Positions 58,596-64,000 of a DNA stretch of 64,000 bases are shown here, piece by piece; positions within the stretch are counted from its first letter, which is position 1, and every line of letters starts with the position of its first letter. The stretch lies in assembly GCA_902591565.1 (NCBI GenBank), contig CACJBC010000004.1:1-64000 (forward strand), read 5' to 3'. A program made the translations under genes and the position numbers. Source of the stretch: an uncultured SAR86 cluster bacterium. Lineage in GTDB: Bacteria; Pseudomonadota; Gammaproteobacteria; Magnimaribacterales; D2472. The notes under the pieces are model-generated. The model saw only the letters and a program-made list of their open reading frames with translations, did no database searches and was not told the DNA's origin.

Positions 58596-59837
58596 ATGGA
58601 AGAAATTGCATTTGCTTTAGATACATTTTACGCAGTAATGGCAGGAGCTCTTGTTATGTTTATGGCAGCTGGTTTTACCATGCTTGAAGCAGGACTTGTA
58701 CAAAAGAAAGATGTATCAGAAATTGTAACGAAAAATATAGGCTTATACTCAATAGCTTGTATTATGTACTTAGCTTGTGGCTTTGTGATTATGTACCCTG
58801 GTTCATATATTATTGAAGGAGTTTTACCGTCAATTCTTGGAACAAGTTCATTTGGGTTATCTACTTCATTACCTAATGAAGATATAGGTATGCCATATGG
58901 TATGGATTATTCACAACAAGCTGACTTCTTTTTTCAAGTAGTTTTTGTTGCTACGGCAATGTCGATAGTATCAGGAGCTGTTGCTGGAAGAATGAAACTT
59001 ATACCTTTCTACTTATTTGCTATCGTATTAACAGGTTTGATATATCCTATTCAAGGCGCATGGAATTGGGGTGGTGGTTTCTTAAGCGGAACTCTCGGCT
59101 ACTCTGACTATGCAGGATCAGGAACAGTGCATTTATGTGGTGCAGCTGCAGCATTAGCAGTTGTAACGGTTTTAGGACCAAGAAATGGTAAGTATGCTCC
59201 TGATGGTACATCTTTACCTATGCCTGGGTCTAATATACCAATGGCTGCATTAGGTGTATGGATTCTTTGGTTAGGTTGGTTTGGATTCAATGGCGGATCT
59301 GAGTTAATTGTAAGCAACGAAGCATCTGCTATTGCTGTTAGTCAGGTATTTATGAATACAAACATGGCTGCATGTGGTGGTGTTGTTGCTGCAATCTTAG
59401 TTAGCTTAATTAGAACAGGTAAAATGGATGTAACAATGGCTATGAATGGAGCTATTGCTGGTCTAGTAGCAATCACAGCTGGTCCAAGTGCCCCATCTGG
59501 TGGTGCTGCAATCTTAATTGGAGCATTAGGTGGTGTCTTAGTATATTTCTCAATCTTATTTTTTGACAATGTACTAAAACTTGATGATCCAGTAGGCGCT
59601 ATTTCAGCTCATGGTACTGTTGGTATTCTAGGTGTTATGGTTGTTCCATTTACATCTGATGCTTCATTCTTCGCACAATTCATTGGTGTAATTGCAATTG
59701 CTGGATTTACGTTTATTGCTAGTTTGTTAACAATCTATGCAATTAACGCTGTATTGCCAATTAGAGCAAGTGATGACGAACAGTATGCTGGTCTTGATAG
59801 TTCTGAGATAGGAGTTGAAGCTTATCCAGAATTTTAA
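58596..59837 (+). CDS. amtB: Ammonium transporter (paralog 1)
   Basis: FTMLEAGLVQKKDV, GAWNWGGGFLSG, DYAGSGTVHLCGAAAALA, LGWFGFNGGSEL, DDPVGAISAHGTVGILGVM. Confidence 0.95.
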   Translation: MEEIAFALDTFYAVMAGALVMFMAAGFTMLEAGLVQKKDVSEIVTKNIGLYSIACIMYLACGFVIMYPGSYIIEGVLPSILGTSSFGLSTSLPNEDIGMPYGMDYSQQADFFFQVVFVATAMSIVSGAVAGRMKLIPFYLFAIVLTGLIYPIQGAWNWGGGFLSGTLGYSDYAGSGTVHLCGAAAALAVVTVLGPRNGKYAPDGTSLPMPGSNIPMAALGVWILWLGWFGFNGGSELIVSNEASAIAVSQVFMNTNMAACGGVVAAILVSLIRTGKMDVTMAMNGAIAGLVAITAGPSAPSGGAAILIGALGGVLVYFSILFFDNVLKLDDPVGAISAHGTVGILGVMVVPFTSDASFFAQFIGVIAIAGFTFIASLLTIYAINAVLPIRASDDEQYAGLDSSEIGVEAYPEF

Positions 59838-59841
59838 GTTT

Positions 59842-59931
59842 ATGAGTTAGGTTCATATCTCCCCCTTTTATACCTAACTTATAAAAACACGAAAAGAGCC
59901 GTTATCTCCCCCTTTAACGGCTCTTTTTTTT
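59842..59931 (+). ncRNA. Tandem stem-loops with identical C-rich loop motifs; the second doubles as a Rho-independent terminator
   Basis: SL1 AGTTAGGT (59845-59852)/ACCTAACT (59872-59879), loop TCATATCTCCCCCTTTTAT; SL2 AAAAGAGCCGTTA (59892-59904)/TAACGGCTCTTTT (59915-59927), loop TCTCCCCCTT, followed by a T-tract. Confidence 0.7.
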
Positions 59932-59964
59932 GCACCCATTTTAAACATTTTTATTAAATATACA

Positions 59965-59980
59965 TGGCATATAAATTGCA
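59965..59980 (+). promoter_or_regulatory. Sigma-54 (-24/-12) type promoter upstream of amtB paralog 2
   Basis: TGGCAT-A-TAAA-TTGCA, same spacing and core as 57575-57590; flanked by inverted repeat ATACATG/CATGTAT. Confidence 0.7.
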
Positions 59981-60024
59981 TGTATGAATTGAATGTAATA
60001 AATATATATATTTTTTAGGGAGAT

Positions 60025-61308
60025 ATGATGAATAAGATATATTTAATCTTTGGCAGCCTTTTGGCTACTCAATTTGTTCAGGGAGATGAAATTAATTCTG
60101 GTGATGCTGCTTGGATTTTAACATCTACTGCATTGGTTCTTTTGATGACATTACCTGGACTAGCATTGTTTTATGGTGGATTAGTTCGATCAAAAAATGT
60201 TCTTTCTGTATTGATGCAATGTTTTACAATTGCTTGTTTAATGTCAGTTTGTTGGGTTGTATATGGTTACAGCTTAGCTTTTAAGGGTGATGGTTTATTT
60301 ATTGGTGATCTTAGCGCACTATTTTTAAATGGTGTAGAAAGAGACTCGATTTCAGGAACACTACCTGAGTCAGTATTTATAACTTTCCAAATGACTTTTG
60401 CAATTATAACTCCAGCTCTTGTAGTAGGTGCATTTGCAGAAAGAATGAAATTTACTGCTATGTGTATTTTTTCAGTTGCATGGTTTACTTTTGTATATCT
60501 TCCAGCATGTCATATGGTTTGGGGCGGTGGATATCTAGGCAGCATAGGTGTTATTGATTTTGCAGGCGGTCTTGTTGTGCACGCTACATGTGGAATTGGA
60601 GCGCTAGTAGCAGCAATCTACTTAGGCCAAAGAAATGGATTCATGAAATCACCAATGCCACCGCATAACAGAACAATGGTCATGATTGGTGCATCAATGC
60701 TATGGGTTGGCTGGTTTGGTTTTAATGCTGGTAGTGCTGTTGCTGCAGACAGTTCAGCAGGTATGGCTATGCTAGTAACTCATATTAGTGCTGCAACAGG
60801 TGCATTAACTTGGATGGCCATTGAATGGATTAAATCAGGTAAAGCAACAATGATTGGTATAGCTACAGGTATGGTAGCTGGTTTAGCTACTATCACACCA
60901 GCTTCTGGATCTGTTGGTCCGGCTGGTGCATTATTAATTGGATTCTTAGCAGGATTAGTATGTTTTTATTCCACTCAGGCAGTTAAATCTTACTTCAAAA
61001 TTGATGATTCGCTAGATGTATTTCCTGTTCATGGTGTCGGCGGTATTCTTGGAATTATTATGATTGCCTTTGTTGGTAATCCTGATGGTTTTCTTGGATC
61101 AGGAGCTGCTGGTATTTCTGAAGATGGTGCAATTGCACAGTTAATGATTCAACTTCAAGGAGTTATAGTTATCTCAGCTTATACAGCCATAGTTACATAC
61201 GTAATTCTAAAATTAGTTAGCACAGTAACTGATCTTAGAGCATCAGAAGAAGATGAGGATGTTGGTTTAGATATGAGTGAACATAACGAACAGGGTTATA
61301 GTTTATAA
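60025..61308 (+). CDS. amtB: Ammonium transporter (paralog 2)
   Basis: GLALFYGGLVRSKNVLSVLMQ, GGYLGSIGVIDFAGGLVVHATCGIGAL, VGWFGFNAGSA, FPVHGVGGILGI; signal-like N-terminus. Confidence 0.95.
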   Translation: MMNKIYLIFGSLLATQFVQGDEINSGDAAWILTSTALVLLMTLPGLALFYGGLVRSKNVLSVLMQCFTIACLMSVCWVVYGYSLAFKGDGLFIGDLSALFLNGVERDSISGTLPESVFITFQMTFAIITPALVVGAFAERMKFTAMCIFSVAWFTFVYLPACHMVWGGGYLGSIGVIDFAGGLVVHATCGIGALVAAIYLGQRNGFMKSPMPPHNRTMVMIGASMLWVGWFGFNAGSAVAADSSAGMAMLVTHISAATGALTWMAIEWIKSGKATMIGIATGMVAGLATITPASGSVGPAGALLIGFLAGLVCFYSTQAVKSYFKIDDSLDVFPVHGVGGILGIIMIAFVGNPDGFLGSGAAGISEDGAIAQLMIQLQGVIVISAYTAIVTYVILKLVSTVTDLRASEEDEDVGLDMSEHNEQGYSL

Positions 61309-62412
61309 AACAGAATTACTATATTGCTTTAAAAGAAAAGGATGCATTTCTTCTGGAATTAAATGCATCCTTTGATTCAAATACTCCATGGCTTCATCTA
61401 TCTCATTTTCAGTGAATTCATGATTAGGTACGTTAATGCCTTGCATAATACATGCAGCTATATTAGTTGAATGGTTTTTATATGAGGTTTTAATTTTATT
61501 TGTTATTAACTCGGCTAGGTCATCATAGCTGTCTGATGCAAATTTCATTGGCTTACCAATATACAAATGAACGTTACCCTTATTTCCAGTAATACCATCT
61601 GAGATACTTAAAAGATCTTCTCTAGGCTCTTTTTCATAAACACTATTTATTGAGGTTAAATATAATTCCTTTGCTTTCAAAAGGTCATTTGGATCCTTTT
61701 CATAGGATATTGCGACAGGAATTAAAGAAATGTTATTAAAAAATTCACTTACTGACGTGTTTTTTCTTGCATTTAAATGAATCATTTTTAATACAGCTGA
61801 ATCAGTATAATCAATACCGTCTTTAGACCTCCCCTGTTTTTGTGCAATCCATACTGACTGACTATTGTTTAAAATGGAATGAATAATAAATTCAGAAGCT
61901 AGATGTAAACTTTTATATATATCTTTTTTTGATTTACCAGATCTATCAATTATGAAACTTTTATTGAGTCTCATTAAATCTGAAGCCCATTTTTCATTCA
62001 TCAAGTTATTACCAACAGCATTATTAGTAGTATTTATTCCACTTTGATGGAGTTTTAAATTTAACAAGGCAGAATCTAGAGTAATATCTCTATGGTTAGA
62101 CAAAAATAGATAACCTTTCCCAATTTCGAGATTCTCAATTCCTTCAATTGAAAAATTATCAATAGTTTTATTAACAACATCTAATACTATTGACTCAAAA
62201 AATTTTTGATAATCTTTTATTGTTTTAATATTTTTTGTTTTACGTCTTAAGAAAAATGCTACTAATTTCTCGATCATCGGAATCTTCTGTAGCCAGTTAT
62301 TTTTATTGACCGTTAAAATAGTTTTTATAACGTCTTTATCTTTGGTTAGATCTAATAAAACTTTTTCAACTTCATGATCTTCGTAGGGACGTATAGAATC
62401 AAATTTACTCAC
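61303..62412 (-). CDS. PlsC/GPAT-like acyltransferase family protein
   Basis: GYLFLSNHRDITLDSALL (HxxxxD-like), FIIDRSGKSKKDIY, WIAQKQGRSKDG, IPVAISYEKDP. Confidence 0.82.
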   Translation of the reverse strand: MSKFDSIRPYEDHEVEKVLLDLTKDKDVIKTILTVNKNNWLQKIPMIEKLVAFFLRRKTKNIKTIKDYQKFFESIVLDVVNKTIDNFSIEGIENLEIGKGYLFLSNHRDITLDSALLNLKLHQSGINTTNNAVGNNLMNEKWASDLMRLNKSFIIDRSGKSKKDIYKSLHLASEFIIHSILNNSQSVWIAQKQGRSKDGIDYTDSAVLKMIHLNARKNTSVSEFFNNISLIPVAISYEKDPNDLLKAKELYLTSINSVYEKEPREDLLSISDGITGNKGNVHLYIGKPMKFASDSYDDLAELITNKIKTSYKNHSTNIAACIMQGINVPNHEFTENEIDEAMEYLNQRMHLIPEEMHPFLLKQYSNSVL

Positions 62413-62476
62413 AGCTATAAAGTACTCAATATAGTTTCCTTATATTTTACATTATTAATGTATACAATACTTTGAC

Positions 62477-63217
62477 ATGAAAGCTTATCTTAATTATTCA
62501 GGAGTTGCTGTTTTAGCTCATAGAGGTGGTTCTATTGAGTCTTTTGAAAATACTATTGAATCATTTTATTACTCACAATCGCTTGGGTGTAAATTTATCG
62601 AAACTGATGTTCAGGTATCATCTGATGGTATTCCTTACATATTTCATGATGAAACTCTCACTAGATTATTAAATAAAAATACTTTATTCAGTGACTTACA
62701 TTCAAATGAAATAGATAATTTAAGAATATTTGATTCTCATAAAATACCAAGACTTCATGAAACACTTCAGGCTTTTCCTGATATGTATTTTCAAATTGAT
62801 GTAAAAACTGATGCAGTTGCCATGCCAGCGCTTGAAGTTATCTATCAATGTAAGGCTGAAGATAGAGTTTGTATAGCTAGTTTCAATAGCTCTAGACTGT
62901 CTAGAGTAAATAATAAATATCCTGAATTATGTTTATCCATGGGTCCAAATGAGGTTGGTAAAATGCTTTTATCAAGCTTTGGTTTATATAATAAAACTAT
63001 TATTGGAGACTGCTTGCAGGTGCCAATGTACTACTATGGAATTAAGGTGGTAACTAAAAGATTTGTAGATTTTGTCCATAGCAAAGGACTAAAAATATGT
63101 GTATGGACAATAAATGATGAAAAAACTTTTAAAAAATTAATAGATATGGGTGTTGACGGGATTATTACTGATAAACCCAAATTATTATTTGAAATTTTAA
63201 ATTCAGAAACTAATTAA
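62477..63217 (+). CDS. Glycerophosphodiester phosphodiesterase family protein
   Basis: VLAHRGGSIESFENTIESF, ETDVQVSSDGIPYIFHDETLTRL, VWTINDEKTFKKLIDMGVDGIITDKP. Confidence 0.93.
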   Translation: MKAYLNYSGVAVLAHRGGSIESFENTIESFYYSQSLGCKFIETDVQVSSDGIPYIFHDETLTRLLNKNTLFSDLHSNEIDNLRIFDSHKIPRLHETLQAFPDMYFQIDVKTDAVAMPALEVIYQCKAEDRVCIASFNSSRLSRVNNKYPELCLSMGPNEVGKMLLSSFGLYNKTIIGDCLQVPMYYYGIKVVTKRFVDFVHSKGLKICVWTINDEKTFKKLIDMGVDGIITDKPKLLFEILNSETN

Positions 63218-63398
63218 TAAATTTTACTAACAGTCTTTTAGCAATAATATAAATTGGAATAATTATCGAAGTAGTTATAAGTATTTCGATTGGTGTGGAA
63301 AAATCTATTAGACTTCTAATAAAAGGAGCAAGAATAAAGGCCGTAACTGCACCTAGAATGCTGTAAAAAATAATAGATTCTTTACTAAGCAATTTCAT
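63210..63398 (-). CDS. Small hydrophobic protein of unknown function (62 aa)
   Basis: Two TM-like segments; overlaps the 3' end of the MFS gene upstream of it. Confidence 0.5.
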   Translation of the reverse strand: MKLLSKESIIFYSILGAVTAFILAPFIRSLIDFSTPIEILITTSIIIPIYIIAKRLLVKFIN

Positions 63399-64000
63399 TT
63401 TTAACCCTTGTTAACAACAATCCACCAATAATAAATAAAATTGCTATTGGTAATAAAGCGATTCTCACATTTCCGTATAAGGTTAAAAGAGTACCTACCA
63501 GAAGAGGTCCTAATATAGCACCTGCCCTACCCATTACGTTGTACAAACCAAAAAACTCACCAGCTTTTTCTTTTGGAATTAATTTACCAAAATAACCTCT
63601 TGAGCTACCTTGAATTCCACCTTGAACACAGCCAACCCATGCAGCTAAAAGGTAGAATTCAAGAGCACTTGATAAAGTAGTGCTGTAGATGATTATAAAA
63701 ATATAGGAAGAAATAGTTACATATAAAACTAGCTTATCTCCAAATCTGTTAGCAACGTATCCCCATATTAATGTTGCAGGAAAGGCAACAAGTTGAACAA
63801 GAATTAAAGCTTGAATAATAGAACTAGTTTCTAATCCAAGATTTAGTGCAAAAGTTGAAGCAAGGTATATTACAGTATGGGCTCCATCAATAAATAAAAA
63901 AAATGCAATCAAAAAAAGAAAAGCATTCTTATACTGATAAACAGACTTTAATGTAGTGACAATATTTTTTAATGATGAAAGAGCAATGCCTTTAGATTTA
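63385..64000 (-). CDS. MFS transporter (UMF1/Atg22-like), C-terminal part; truncated at window edge
   Basis: Frame stays open to the window end (KSKGIALSSLKNIVTTLKSVYQYKNAFLFLIAFFLFIDGAHTV...); ...GSSRGYFGKLIPKEKAGEFFGLYNVMGRAGAILGPLL. Confidence 0.85.
   Translation of the reverse strand, partial: KSKGIALSSLKNIVTTLKSVYQYKNAFLFLIAFFLFIDGAHTVIYLASTFALNLGLETSSIIQALILVQLVAFPATLIWGYVANRFGDKLVLYVTISSYIFIIIYSTTLSSALEFYLLAAWVGCVQGGIQGSSRGYFGKLIPKEKAGEFFGLYNVMGRAGAILGPLLVGTLLTLYGNVRIALLPIAILFIIGGLLLTRVKNEIA

Noticed and set aside
59108-59569. Minus-strand ORFs of 69 and 75 aa inside amtB paralog 1
   Set aside because: Antisense to a strongly conserved transporter; Pro/Ala-rich shadow translations typical of overlapping spurious frames.

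Overview
The window is a low-GC, gene-dense chromosomal segment. Gene content (several TonB-dependent receptors, BCCT transporters, TPR-sulfotransferases) suggests a streamlined marine gammaproteobacterium resembling the SAR86 lineage; this taxonomic guess is inference. It starts inside an ETF-ubiquinone oxidoreductase gene and ends inside an MFS transporter gene. It holds about 55 credible protein genes, several unlisted small ORFs and one tRNA-Ser(UGA). I saw no rRNA, CRISPR array, prophage or IS element. Core blocks: murB-kdsB-(msbA::lpxK fusion)-exbD-exbB-lolD-lolC; hemH/trpS; serS-crcB-lolA-ftsK; trxB. Accessory blocks: a 24.7-41 kb region with duplicated TPR-sulfotransferase, TonB receptor and BCCT genes, and a 57.5-61.3 kb nitrogen-scavenging locus (TorF-type porin, PII, two amtB paralogs). 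The most interesting signal is in that nitrogen locus. Two sigma-54-like -24/-12 promoters precede its two transcription units. Twin stem-loops after amtB-1 both display a UCUCCCCCUU loop, and loop 1 is an 11-nt perfect reverse complement of the amtB-2 Shine-Dalgarno/start codon. This suggests an undescribed RNA switch or 3'UTR-derived sRNA. A second twin-hairpin element with C-rich loops lies at 24.25 kb.
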